A DNA stretch of 23,909 bases, taken from positions 68,077-91,985 of the forward strand of contig NAOQ01000093.1 of assembly GCA_002751075.1 (NCBI GenBank). The letters are read 5' to 3'. The notes below the pieces were generated by a model that was not told the origin of the DNA, searched no databases, and saw nothing but the letters and a program-made list of their open reading frames with translations. This document shows, piece by piece, positions 1 through 12,077 of this stretch. Position numbers and translations under genes: made by a program. This stretch comes from Ichthyophonus hoferi (lineage: Eukaryota; Opisthokonta; Ichthyosporea; Ichthyophonida; Ichthyophonidae). Within the stretch, counting starts at the first letter, position 1. Each line of letters begins with the position of its first letter.

Positions 1-78
1 ACTATCATATACAAATACAAAACTACATATAAAAACATATCAAAACCAATTTTATAATTTTCATTATAAATTCCCTAC

Positions 79-3000
79 CATCTTCATCTGCATAATGTAC
101 GGTATCCCTTCTCTCTCTATCTTTTCTAGGTACATCTGTTTCTGCACTAGCGTGATCTTTTTTAGTTTTGGGGGCCGTCTTAGTCCAGACTGATTTCTTT
201 CTTTTTTTCTGCCCTTCTGTGTAGGTATGATTGGATTATATTGATGAGTTAAACGGTAATAAAATTTAAAATTAAGATTAATTCCATACATACATACAAA
301 TAAACATACATATATACACAAACCACTCATTCTCCACGTAGATAATACAAATACATGATCTACATCCTGTGGGAGCATGATATTATGTATACTATTATGT
401 AAGAAAATATCCAACCATATACATACCTTCTTCTTCCACCTCCACCTCTCCAAAGTCATTCTCTGTAACTATGCTGTATCCAATAAAATCATCGTTAGTC
501 ACGTGCCATTATTGTTTTAAAATGTAGTTCTAGGGCTATAAACAATATATCTCTAATATATGATTGGACAATAATATGATAATGTATGTGGATGCGTAAA
601 GATATTACTATATATGGTTAAATTTACTTACTCCTGATTGCCAACCATTTCCTTTTTGGCCTTGCCCTTCTTAAAGGCAGCCTCCTCATACTGCAGCCTA
701 TAGGGAGGGGGAGAGGGAGAGAAAAGGTATGGTAGTAGTAGTACGTAGGTTAGAAACAGTTATATTATAGATCATAGAAAATGATCTGTAGGATATGTGT
801 AATGTTAAGCCGTCAAAATCAATGAAATATATATATATATATACGTATACAATATACAGTGGAATAATAATGTAACAGAGAATATAAAACCAAAAGAAAG
901 TATGAGTTATCCATACCACAGAAGATTGCAGTACATTATAGTGTATTGTATTGTATTATATCATATCATATCATATTATTTTTTAGAAATTAAATGTAAT
1001 TGGATACTAGTGTTACATAAAACATAAATTTTAAATATTGTAGCAACCCAGTAAGATCTTACTTGGATGGTTTAATAGATAGGGTAGGCTTAATAGCCTC
1101 CACAACCTCGTCATTCTCTTCTTCTTCCTCCATCTCTGTAATATTATTGGTCAGTTAATTTTTAATACAATTATCTTTAAAATTTATCTTGATACTATTT
1201 TTTTTTAAAATAATCTTTGTATTATTCTGTTTGCTCTGGCAACCCTAGACCTAAGAAAAATATGATTAAAAACAACAAAGACTCCCAACTGGGGAGTTAA
1301 AACAGTTGATCACTTGGCTTCCTAAAAATTTCAAGTTTTTAAAGGTAACTACATTCATCCAGTAGTACTTGTTGCACTAAAATATAGCTACTAATCACAC
1401 ACTTTTGTCATTTATTTGACAACCACGTACGATATACACTCAATAAGAATTCATAAAAATCATTATTAAATATTTATCTTTAATCAATTGGTGTTTACGA
1501 TAACACGTACATATATATTTAAATTTAAATTTCTTTAGCATTAAATACTCTACAAATAAATATAAATGACAATTGGCTAAAAATACATATGGATGGGTCC
1601 TATAAAAATTAACGTATTGATGAACCAGTAAGATAACAGAGTTAAAATAAGAATGAGAAAGAAAGAGCCAATTACCTTCATTATCATCTTCCTCCTCCTC
1701 ATCTGCAAGATCGTCAATAGTTAATTAGTTTGCCTTTTGTTTTAAAATTTAATGATATGATTGAAAAGTAAAATTAAAATCAGATAACTGGCCATTTAAA
1801 ACGAATCTAAACTTTTATTGGCTATAAATCATTAAATTAAAACTAACATGATATACCAATTTTCCATTTTCTTATTCACAACTACCTTCTTGCTCTCTTT
1901 AAAATCACATGCATTATAACAATATAATCGGACCAATTACTGTTCCTATTTAAATATGACCTCTCTTTTAAAATTTAAAATCAAATCACATACACCATAT
2001 AATCTATAGTAAACAGACATGTAAACATAAAAATATGGTAATAACTATATGTATATCATTTATATATCCATCATACATATTATTAAAATCCGATATTGTA
2101 CTCAGTAAATTCAATAAATAAACAGAAAAGGAAAAACAGAATAACAAGAGATTGGCTTGGTTTTCCAATATAATACATTGCATTACTATATAAGGCTAAT
2201 AAGTACCTTCATCTTCGCTCTCACTGGTCTCTTCTTCAAAATCTTCAGATTCCACCTCGAGATCTGATTCGTCGCTAGCATTTTCTGCAATATAATTGGA
2301 TATCTAAAATTAGGACTGTTTTTACTATAAAGTATAGTTATATACTATCGCTATGTGAAATGATATGGTATGATATGATATAGAATGGTATATTACGGTA
2401 TAGTATGTAATATTATGATATATTATTATTATTGATTATTATATAAGATATGATGGAAAATTAGAAAATTACATGTAATGAGCGGATTTAAAAATTGTAA
2501 AACCCTATGATTAACCAAAGTCAACCAATCACTTATTCTAGATCGCCTAACTAAATATAAGATTAATCAAAGGCATGTGCGATAATAGGCTGATCAGATA
2601 TAGAAGATTGAGATAAAAATGCTATTATATAAATAGAAAGAAAACAACAAAAGACAACTAAGATCAAACCAAAACAGAATTGTACACGTATGTATACACG
2701 ATATAAACACACTATATACTTAATACATACACGATATAAACATACTATATACTTACTATATATACCATATAAACATACTATATACTTACTACATATACCA
2801 TATAAACATACTATATACTTACTATATATACCATATAAACATACTATATACTTATTATATATACCACATAAACATACTATATACTTACTATATATACCAT
2901 ATAAACATACTATATACTTACTATATATACCATATAAACATACTATATACTTACTATATATACCATATAAACATACTATATACTTACTATATATACCATA

Positions 3001-6000
3001 TAAACATACTATATACTTATTACATACACACACACATACTAACCTATCCTATGAGTTAGTGCAAGCGTCTGCATCTCACTGCTAAGAAGAGCATCCAATG
3101 GCTCCATCTTACTCATTAATCCCTTGGTTTCTACTAGCTGAGATATAACTGGGTGATCCTGGTGTTTTAAATGAATTAATTAATAAGGCAAAAAATAGGA
3201 AAGGGTTTTTATTATACTATACCAGACGCACCTACCCACTCAACAGCCAGTATTAAATATTAAAACTCACCTTAGCCACTGGGCCCTCAGCTCTTAAAGC
3301 CATATAGAACGAGACATTCAAGCAATAACGTAATACCAACTGCATTTTAGTTTCAAGATATTCTAGTCCAGATCCCTTGGCCCCTTGGGCTTTGGCTCGG
3401 GTTATGGCAGGCTAGAGGTGGGAAAGGAGAGGAGGAGATACCCAAAATGGTGATATTAGATGATAATCAGGTATACTATTTATCTACACTTATTCTTCAA
3501 TAAGAAACACAAAATACATTTATACATCGTAAAGACAAATTGATAGAAAATAATACGAATTAATTTGATACATTAAAAGGTTTGTGATAATTATTTTTCC
3601 ACCCAAAAATCTCCACTTAAAAATTATTTAAAAATAAAGCAAAATTACAATCAATAAATATCACATTTATTAGACCGGCAATAGAGTACAGCTGTATAAA
3701 AATACTTCATCCAATCCAGGCATAGATTACACTTTAAATTTTAAGACATAATTACTATATAAGGCTACAGATTATCTCATTATAGATATTGTTGCCACTT
3801 GATATAATTGTAATGTGATGCAGTGATCCAATCAATGCAGGATGTTGCTAGTGTTATCCAATAAGGAGTCCGATTGATGACTCCTACAATCTCGGTATAG
3901 TATGATGTAATATAATATAATATAATCCAATATAACAGAATACTATATACACAGCATAAACAAAAAACTACATTAAAACCAAAAACCAACGAGAACCTAC
4001 CATTAACCATGCCTTGACGTATACCATTTGTTCTTTAAACTCTTCCAATAGACCAAGTAGTTCAGGAGAGTCTTTAACGATCAATTCTAATTGGATACCA
4101 CAATTTATATGGTTTTAGTTACATATAGACTATTGGTATATTTAAAATAAAAATATGTAATGTTTTATGTGTATGTCTGAATTCGTATGGAAGTATAATC
4201 ATAAGTGTGTAAATGTATATACATTGTTTACGTGCTACATTTACAAATATAATATAATAGAATACAACCAAAATTAAGATATAAAAACTACAGTCCTTAT
4301 TGGCTATATATCCACAAATACTCTGCAATAACAGAAAACTTATTAAAATCCATACAGTTTAGGTATATGAGATTTCTGCATATACCTATACCTATACATA
4401 TACCAATATATAAATACATATATCTATACATACCTAGTTTCTGTTCGTCTGTTAACTTGGACACGTCACGTTCAATCAACTCTCTTTCTATTTCGTCATC
4501 ACTTTCCACTACTTCCTCTACCTCCTATTGATTGGTAGGTTTAAATTAGTATTACAAGTAACCACTCACCATATATTTTTTTTAAAAGTAAAACTTTATA
4601 ATCATGCGACAATTTACCTTGGATTCTTAATTAAATTATAACTAACCACTTTCATTGGTTCCTTGGCGACGGGGGTATATTTAAATTTTTTTTAAAAAAA
4701 ATGTCGTGCAAACAACGCATGTGTCATAAACATTTTATCCTGTATATAAACAAAACCATTTCTAATTAGGTACTTTTAAATTTTAAATTTTTTTAATGTT
4801 TTTTAACTTTAATATCACGTGAGAGTTTACCTTGAGTAGTTAATTGAATGACAAAAAACCACTGTCATTGGTGGAATCACCCATATATGTGTATTTATAA
4901 GTTTAAAAGGTATGCTATATAAAAATTCAATTCTACTAATTTACCTTTCATAACTTTAATTTTAATTTTAATATAATGTATTAACTTACCTTGGGTGCTT
5001 CTTTTGATTTCTGGAACAAAGTTGATTCAGCACTAACAAAATCTGATTCGTCTAGAACCTCGGTCTGCATGGATAGATAAACAATGTTTTGATTAGTATA
5101 TTTTAATACTATTTTAAATTTTACATAAACTATACATGGATATGCGTATATATAGAAAGTATTGGTAATTATATTTTAATTAAAATTAAATTTTTATATA
5201 CATTATGCAAGGATATATATATATATCTAAATATGATAATAGGTGGTATTAATAACGGGTATGACAGGTTAGTTGCCAGTGTATGCAAGAATCTTAGTGG
5301 GGGAGAGGGACCAATAGCGAGTGAAGAATAAAAAATAATGATAATGCTTATACTACTAATTAGTAGATATATATGGATAGATATGTTATCATAAGATTAC
5401 TAAATTTTAATATCAAATATAAACCAATCACTAACCTGCTTCTTTCGCAATCTAGCCAATTCCTGTTCTTCTAATTCGGCATCCTCCATGTCAGAGTGAT
5501 AGTCCTCTCTGATAGGGTAATAGAGTGTTAAAATTTAATATATTATATTAACCTTACCTATATAAGTAGGATATAAGGTACTAATTGGTCACATATCAAT
5601 TTGCATCCAAAATATAATATAATGGATATATAACAACCAATCATAACATCAATATGATCAGCAACAAAAAGGAAAGAGATAAATAAATAAACCAATAGAA
5701 TAACCTCGTACATACCCTAACTCTTCGTCTATATAGTCAGCACCATAGAAGGCTCCTTTTTTAGTGCCCCACGCTGTCCCTCCCTCTCCCTCCTCTCCCT
5801 CTTCTCCCTCCTCCTCCTCCTCCTCCTCCTCTTCATCGTCCTCTTCCTCGCTTTCACTGGCCTAGGGATAGTAATAAAAATTAAAAATTATATTGTTATT
5901 CGGTATAGTACAATACAATATATATACTGAGATAGAAATAATACTACTAAAAATTAAAAATTCAATATTACATATTATTGGCTATAAATCATATGTTGGG

Positions 6001-6513
6001 TTGGCATTATTCCCTTCCCTAGAGATAATAATACCTTTTTAAATGATATATTACATATTCTCGGGTAAGAGATATAATGTATACACTATATTAGTAGAAT
6101 TCTCCCTAACATGCTTTCTTTGGCTTAAAGCTAGTAATAGATTTCTAAATTATAGTTTATATATTATAGCATACTATCTTACACAGATATAACTACATAT
6201 AATACCTACAATACACATAAAATAATGCAGTATAATACACTACACTACATTACACTAGAATAGAATAGAATAGAATACACTATCATACAATGCAACTACA
6301 ATACTACCATAATACTACCACATTGCTACTGCAATACATACTTACATCCAAGTCAAAGACCCCCTCCTCATCTGTCTCCTCTTCCTCCTCCTCACTTTCT
6401 AGTAGTATTTTATCCCTAGACTTCTGGAAGGTATCTAGTTCATCATCCATTTCAATTCCGTTACTGCCATCGCCACGGCTAGCCTTACCACTTCCTCTCT
6501 TTTTAGGGGGCAT
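79..6513 (-). CDS. UTP3: UTP3/SAS10, small-subunit processome protein (3' end outside window)
   Basis: Nucleolar protein of the U3 snoRNP/SSU processome, needed for early 18S rRNA processing (family knowledge). I traced 14 exons, all GT-AG and phase-consistent: 6346-6513, 5716-5861, 5436-5508, 4990-5064, 4434-4524, 4001-4086, 3271-3411, 3044-3158, 2207-2284, 1676-1702, 1063-1135, 632-697, 427-473, 79-189, giving 432 codons. Residues 1-56 are a lysine/acid-rich start; 57-85 is a Glu/Asp tract; WGTKKGAFYGADY (W87) matches the WG..K..YY.AD signature of the family. A Sas10/Utp3/C1D domain runs from about residue 173 (KLTDEQKL, SPELLGLLEEFK) to about 295 (LEYLETKMQLVLRYCLNVSFY, then HPVISQLVETKGLMSK). 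Acidic linkers encoded by short exons follow. The basic C-terminal Sas10 domain should lie left of position 79. Exons of 78 and 27 nt are frame-neutral. Confidence 0.93.
2692..3024. repeat. 33-bp minisatellite, about 10 units, in a UTP3 intron
   Basis: The core CATACTATATAC recurs every 33 bp about ten times, with AACATACT and TATATACCATAT around it. It occupies the intron between UTP3 exons 8 and 9 (2285-3043) and ends about 20 bp from the exon 8 donor. Because 33 is a multiple of 3, the array is open on both strands (11-residue repeats such as YKHTIYLLYIP), but there is no sign of a gene. Confidence 0.95.
4592..4660. repeat. Diverged direct repeat, copy A (UTP3 intron 4)
   Basis: This 69-nt segment aligns without gaps to 4805-4873, with about 52 of 69 positions identical by eye. 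Both copies contain TTTACCTTG, which on the gene's strand reads CAAGGTAAA, a donor-like site, and both end in CATTGGT. Confidence 0.7.
4805..4873. repeat. Diverged direct repeat, copy B (UTP3 intron 4)
   Basis: Partner of 4592-4660, same length and about 75% identical. It lies 117 nt beyond the true exon 4 donor (CCCAAG/GTAAGT at 4990/4989) and carries its own CAAGGTAAA donor-like site. Confidence 0.7.
5808..5832. repeat. (CTC)n microsatellite coding poly-Glu in UTP3 exon 2
   Basis: About eight consecutive CTC triplets on the plus strand give a GAG run on the gene's strand. They extend the acidic tract at residues 66-74. Length variation would change only the number of glutamates. Confidence 0.9.
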
Positions 6514-9056
6514 GTTCAGGTAATATAATTATGGGCAAGTATATGAGTATATAGCTAGAATATATATAAAGAAAGAAATTAAATTAGAAGTATATGTTTA
6601 TGAGTAATAATAATAACGATATAGTTATAGTAAATATATACACAATATATATAATATATAATATATAATATATAATACAATATAATGTATTTATTACTAA
6701 TAACAATAACCGCATAACTGATTATGTTATGTTATATTTATACCGTACACGTGCATGGTACTACTTGCAATTTCACCTCTATGACGTAATAGGCCGCATT
6801 TAATTTAGCGCGAGAATGTTAATTTGGTAGATTGAAATTTCACTTTTGTGTTGGGGGAAAAATATATAATGATAATCCTTGTCATTGGCTTAGGCCAACA
6901 CACTCGATCTTTGATAACAAGCGGTAATGTAATGATCAGTTTTATTTTAGTTAATCGAATACCGCTTTGTAATAAGTAGATCGATTCTTGCCAACATAGC
7001 GTATATATATATATATATATATATAGATATATATATGTACACTTTTACATCAATGAAGAAATATTTTGATTTATTCTCTAAATATGAATATATATATGGA
7101 CACTCATTTAGGCCAACACACTCGATCTTTGATAACAAGCGGTAATGTAATGATCAGTTTTATTTTAGTTAATCGAATACCGTTCTGTAATAAGTAAATC
7201 GATTCTTGCCAATACATAGTATATATGTACACTTTTACATCAATAAAAAAATATTTTGATTCATTCTCTAAATAGGAATATATATATATGGACACTCATT
7301 TTTACCTCAGTGAGGAAATGTGTTGACTCTCTAAATAGTGACACAATTATTTTTAAAAAGCGGACAATTCTAGTGAGTCCCTGGAGCCTATTGTGAGTTA
7401 GATTAGCTAATAATAACATATACATGAAAAATAGAGCCAGCCAATGGTAGAGATCCTGCAACTAAATAAGCCATTTCAAAAGTTTTGAGTTCAGATAGCA
7501 CATTGCATAAGCATCATGTTTAAGACACATCCTGCCGACTTGTTTAATAATGAAAGTATATCTTGGCATATATGTACAACGGGATACAGAGAGACACGTT
7601 AAAATAACCTTTAATTTGGTATTCTAACCAATGTGATCGAACGAATGAGAATTACTTTATCTTATTGGCTAACCAATAAACTTAATAGTCATAATTACAT
7701 AATTACACCCATCAGTATGAAATTTTAGTTGCTTGCTATGATCCACAAAATACTGAATTGAATTTATTTATCATAGTAATCTCTGCATTTTAAAAATCTA
7801 TCACTATTGCTGAAATATAATATAATAAAATACATTGTAATCTAATATAATATAATACAATATAAAACAATATAGTATGATGTAATATAAGATAGCAAAT
7901 ATATAATGTAATGAAGTATAAAATAGTATAATTGAGTATAATATAACCAAGTAAAATATAATATAATGCATGTTTAATACTGATATTTTATTACCTTAAG
8001 GTTTTATCGAATTAAATGGTGTGCTTTATAAGATGACCATGCCTTGGTTATATTATTAGTGCAATATTCTTAATGGCCAATAATATCCGTCCATTAAGCA
8101 TTTTTATAAATTTGAATTAACTTCATACAATACCCAATCTACACTCATTATATATTAAGATACAAATAAATAGATACTTGGATGGAAGATATTAAAGATT
8201 ACAGTGTTTATCCTGTATCAATGGTAAAGTTACTATGGCTCTATTGGTTTGTGTGATGAGCTAATAATTAAACTAGAAATTAACTCAAGTAAATCTTTAA
8301 GAATCAAGTGTCCGTATTTTATTTAGATATTTCTTATGAACCATTCCCTCCTTAGTGAGGGTTTGCATCAGCACTCCTCTGATTGATTGCTGATTAATTA
8401 TCATCAGCCTATTGATTCATAGTGACTGATTCTAGTCTTAATTGATAGCAGTAATTGTTGGGTTTGGAATCAACCCTTTGTGATTTGAATGATAATGGTT
8501 AGATTAATTTATTGGTCAAGGTCATAGTTGATAAAATGTGATTACAACTCAACCATTGATATAATTGAATCAACGGCGAATCTATAATTCTTTCATCCAA
8601 TTAATATGAAGGCATAGAACATCTTCCTATATAAATACATAAAATTCAAAGAATCAATAATAACTAAGGAATAAGCACTTGTGCATAAATGTTGCCAATA
8701 CCAAGTTAATTTTAAATATATATGGTTTCATTACAGCTTTAAGATGCGGTGGTGCTATTATAAACCATAAAATATAGATGAGGTTCACCTAATTAGCATT
8801 TTATTAAATCTATCATACAGGCTTACATCATATATAATCGTTTTTATCCTAATGCTAACACATACATATGCACACACACACACACACATATATATATATT
8901 AATGAAAACGTAGTTATTAGATTATAACATAACATCAGATAATAAAATATCATATTGCGTCATATCCGATTATATTATATTATATTATATTATATTATAT
9001 CATGCCCTACTATATTCTATCACATCCAATTATATTTTATCATATCCAATTGTAAT
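6514..9056. other. Intergenic: UTP3 upstream region and FIS1 3' flank
   Basis: No gene could be supported here. The stretch holds a short (TA)n run near 7003-7030, a tandem duplication (6891-7302), loose ATATA/AATAT pentamer tracts near 7810-7970, a (CA)n run at about 8873-8888 and (ATTAT)n at about 8972-9000. A CACGTG E-box at about 6748 and TGACGTAA at about 6781 lie within 300 bp upstream of the UTP3 start and could be promoter elements, but nothing proves that. Confidence 0.6.
6891..7302. repeat. Tandem duplication, about 218 bp plus 194 bp, with a third partial copy
   Basis: Copy 1 (6891-7108) and copy 2 (7109-7302) both start TAGGCCAACACACTCGATCT and run nearly identically to GGACACTCATTT. 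They differ by a few substitutions and by a longer TA run in copy 1. A more diverged partial third copy (CACTCATTTTTACCTCAGTGAGG to CTCTAAATAG) follows to about 7340. The array lies 380-830 bp upstream of the UTP3 start. The small open frames in it are shadows. Confidence 0.93.
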
Positions 9057-10619
9057 CTATTTTTTTAATAGTGCAGTTATTGCAATGGCGCCAACAGCTA
9101 ATATGCCGCCAACAATTCCAATTCCCACCAAGCCATCTGATTGAATGAAAATCATGTGGTGAGTATCAATTACATCATATAGAAGCACTATATCATACAT
9201 CATACCTATTAAAATAAATAAAGGACATTTTAAAGTACCAATAAATAGTATTATATTATATAAAATATAATACCCACCGTCCAATTACAATTTAAGAATG
9301 AAAGTTAAAATCCTATTTTAGCGAGTGACCTGACATAATCAATCAGATGTGTTTAATTATATTTTAAAATAGTAGCAAATAATAGTATGATATTGAATCA
9401 TATAATCTAGTATAGTCTATATATACTACACACATACCATACACATAATATTGTATTGTATTATACTATTCAATTTTATATTATAATATATACTCTATGC
9501 ATATACATAATCTCTACCTACCTGTAGTAATCGCCTTTTTGATTTCCTTTTTTAGTAATAGTGCCTGTGTGTTATCGGGTTCTATTTTTAACAACCTATC
9601 TATGGTCTTCTGTGCTGGTATATAATCCGCGCTATTGATCAAGGGAGAGAGAGAGAGAGGAAGAAATAATAATAAAAGAGTATGTTAGTAACATTACAAA
9701 GAATAAAAGTATATTGAGTACATTATTACATTATATATAGTATATCATATTATACATAGTATATTACATTATTTACAGTATATTACATCATATATAGCAT
9801 ATTACATTATATATAGTGAAATACATGTATACTGTTATAACCCCTTACGTTCTATAGTAGCCCAGTGCCAGGAAATAGAGATAATCTCGTTGCTCTTTCT
9901 CGCTTAGGAGGCCTAAGGAAAGAGATATTATTATAATATAAGTTAGGGTAGGGTAGGGTAAGATGGTATAGTACAGGAAAGTATAGTATAGTATAGTATA
10001 GAATAGGATAGCATAGGATAGGATAGTATAGGATATTATAGCATAGTATAGTATAATACAATATAATATAATATAGTACCGCATAATATACTATCCTACC
10101 CTTCCATATCTAATAGTATCCTATAATATATACATCCATATAGACATGCTTATTACATTATCAACAATTAAAAATAAATAAACAAAACAACACATTTTTT
10201 TGTAAAACATCCACAAATATACAAACATGTGTTCCAAAAATCCTATCTCCTTGCTCTTAACTTCCGTGTATATGTATATACTGTGCACTAAACTTCAAGT
10301 ATTACCCTACCCTACCCTATACTATATTATACTATATACATAGAAATATATATAGGCATATAATTTTTATATTACCAATAACCAAAAAAAAAGAAAAAAA
10401 GAAAAAAAGAAGTCATGTTGTTATAAAAATTCCACAAAACATACCTTCCAACAACTGTATTCCTTTCTGCTTATCCTCTAGATATATACTCTGTACTAGG
10501 CACCAGGCGTATTCAAATCGTGTTTTTTCCCTTACTCCTATACCACTCATTAGCTCTTTGTTGTAAATCTGTTCATACTTTTCAATGTCAGTAACTTCAG
10601 TATAGTGGTTGAGTGCCAT
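9057..10619 (-). CDS. FIS1: FIS1, tail-anchored mitochondrial/peroxisomal fission adaptor
   Basis: An outer-membrane adaptor in organelle fission and quality control whose cytosolic TPR-like bundle binds partners (family knowledge). Four phase-consistent exons, 10445-10619, 9849-9912, 9522-9631 and 9057-9136, encode 142 residues, close to the roughly 150 usual for the family. Diagnostic stretches are TRFEYAWCLVQS, KGIQLLEGLL, EKEQRDYLYFLALGYYR, LLKIEPDNTQA and DGLVGIGIVGGI. The last 25 residues form a single transmembrane helix (from about residue 120) followed by LLKK, a basic tail typical of mitochondrial tail anchors. The start is well supported: CGCCACCATGG is a near-perfect Kozak context. 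It is divergent from the mannosidase gene. No residues expected for the family appear to be missing. Confidence 0.96.
9943..10075. repeat. Pentamer array (GGGTA, then GTATA/GGATA) in FIS1 intron 1
   Basis: From TTAGGGTAGGGTAGGGTAAG the sequence passes into repeated GTATA, GAATA, GGATA and GCATA blocks in 5-bp register. On the FIS1 strand it sits just upstream of the exon 2 acceptor, and the CCCTAAC within it could hold the branch point. Confidence 0.8.
10302..10320. repeat. Inverted partner of the GGGTA block in FIS1 intron 1
   Basis: TTACCCTACCCTACCCTAT is the reverse complement of 9944-9961 over 18 nt. Both arms lie in FIS1 intron 1 (9913-10444), about 340 bp apart. On the FIS1 strand this arm reads TAGGGTAGGGTAGGGTAA. 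Confidence 0.9.
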
Positions 10620-10642
10620 GGTGGCGTATGATAAGGGGATGT

Positions 10643-10700
10643 GTAGTTGTAGTAATTGTAGTTGTAGTAATTGTAGTTGTAGTAATTGTAGTAATTGTAG
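10643..10700. repeat. 15-bp tandem repeat in the FIS1 leader or proximal promoter
   Basis: The unit GTAGTTGTAGTAATT repeats about four times, beginning 24 bp upstream of the FIS1 ATG. On the gene's strand it is an unstructured C/A/T-rich leader. The Tyr/Asn-rich and Thr-rich open frames across it are artefacts of the repeat. Confidence 0.85.
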
Positions 10701-12009
10701 GAATAGTAGATAGGAAATAGTATGTTTGTACTATGATTATTATGTTTACAATGTAGGAAAGCCATCCGAAGCAGCCAAGATTTACTACCATAAAATTAAA
10801 ATATCTTCTTTAATGCGTGACAATGATTAGTTACTTTATTAGTTTAACTATATAATTTTAAATTATTAGATATATATTGGCTTTGTATCAGGCAAAATAA
10901 CAAGATTTTAATCGATGATGCCATAACAATTCATGATTAAACTACAAATAAATATATTAGGTATATAGTAGATATAATCCCGATTTATAGTTAACATCCA
11001 TATATTTCCTCACACAGAGATATACAATATTATATATATTAAATAGAGTCTCCTATTTAATTTTGATAAAATAAGCGTTTGATTTAAATGCCACTTTCCA
11101 ATTTAGTACACGATTGGTCGCACACAGACCCTTTAATACATAAACACTACATTCCAATAAAATTCTTTATTAGTGTATAACTTTAACAATCTTTTTTATC
11201 AATGAAACAAAAATGGTATTCTTGCTTTTAAATATTTCCGTGTTTTTTCAAAATTGGCATTACAATTTTATATCGCAAAAATTCTTTCTCTACCCTCCCT
11301 AGTTGTTGTTCTCTGTGAAATGATATTATTGGATCGCTTATCTCAAACTGATATTACTAACGAGCCGGGTCATATTGTGAAATGATAATACCAAATCATT
11401 TATCTTACTAGCAGGATAGATAAAAGATGAAATAGGAACGGGTAGAATCATCTTCGATACCCTAAGAATAAAATGACAATATATTTTACTCTCTGAGGAA
11501 AAGATAATAATAATACATTAATATTAAAATAATTGCTAAAAAGATCGTTAACCGCAGATGAATAGGTACCATAGAATACCATGTTTGGTAATGATTTTTA
11601 TAATAGCTAATAGGTAAAACATAAAAGCATGTGATTCTATTTGTTGCATAATTGTGTAATTACAAGTGAGTTTATATCCTCACAACTTTAGTAAAATATT
11701 TTTATTTAATAGCCAAATAGGACTACATAAAAAATGATAAGTTACAATATAACCGTGGAAATTACTATACATTCATAGGTAAAATGGGGCAAATGTTATT
11801 TCAAATTGATCGTGCAAGAAACAACAATCTTTACGTACGCCGATAAGAGACAAGGGGGTTCCTGTGATTTACATGTTTAAAAAAATGAAAGTACCGAATT
11901 AATTGGTGTCTAAGCGTTTTCTTTTGCATAAACGGTTTACAGATGTGACAAGACATTTTTATAGATATAATCGCCGTTTATAGAACCTGATTATCGAGCA
12001 CTACAATAA

Positions 12010-12077
12010 ATGCCTTGATTGAATACGGGCAGCTATTCGATCCTAGGAGATCCCCTTAGGACCTCTACCATTGGCTG
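12010..12077 (+). other. Candidate 5' UTR exon of the mannosidase gene
   Basis: A locally GC-richer stretch ends at a consensus donor, CTG/GTGAGTATG (intron from 12078). An acceptor-like ...TTTAATAAG lies about 20 nt before the ATG at 12511. The left end is unknown. It could equally be chance sequence. Confidence 0.25.

Noticed and set aside
2563-3085. Long open frames on both strands with 11-residue repeats
   Set aside because: Product of a 33-bp minisatellite inside a UTP3 intron; frames stay open only because 33 is divisible by 3.
6290-6523. Plus-strand Ser-rich frame
   Set aside because: Antisense shadow of the acidic UTP3 exon 1.
9943-9962. Interstitial telomere repeat
   Set aside because: The unit is GGGTA (5 bp), not TTAGGG, with only three copies, and it grades into the local pentamer array.
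9845-10084. Two overlapping minus-strand frames with Tyr/Ile/Leu runs
   Set aside because: They are FIS1 exon 2 preceded by the intron's pentamer array; only 9849-9912 is coding.
9943-10320. G-quadruplex
   Set aside because: Only three GGG runs occur on either strand at each arm; four are needed for an intramolecular quadruplex.
10550-10791. Asn/Tyr-rich and Thr/Ile-rich minus-strand frames upstream of FIS1
   Set aside because: Reading of the 15-bp leader repeat in two frames; the FIS1 Kozak ATG at 10619 follows in a different context.
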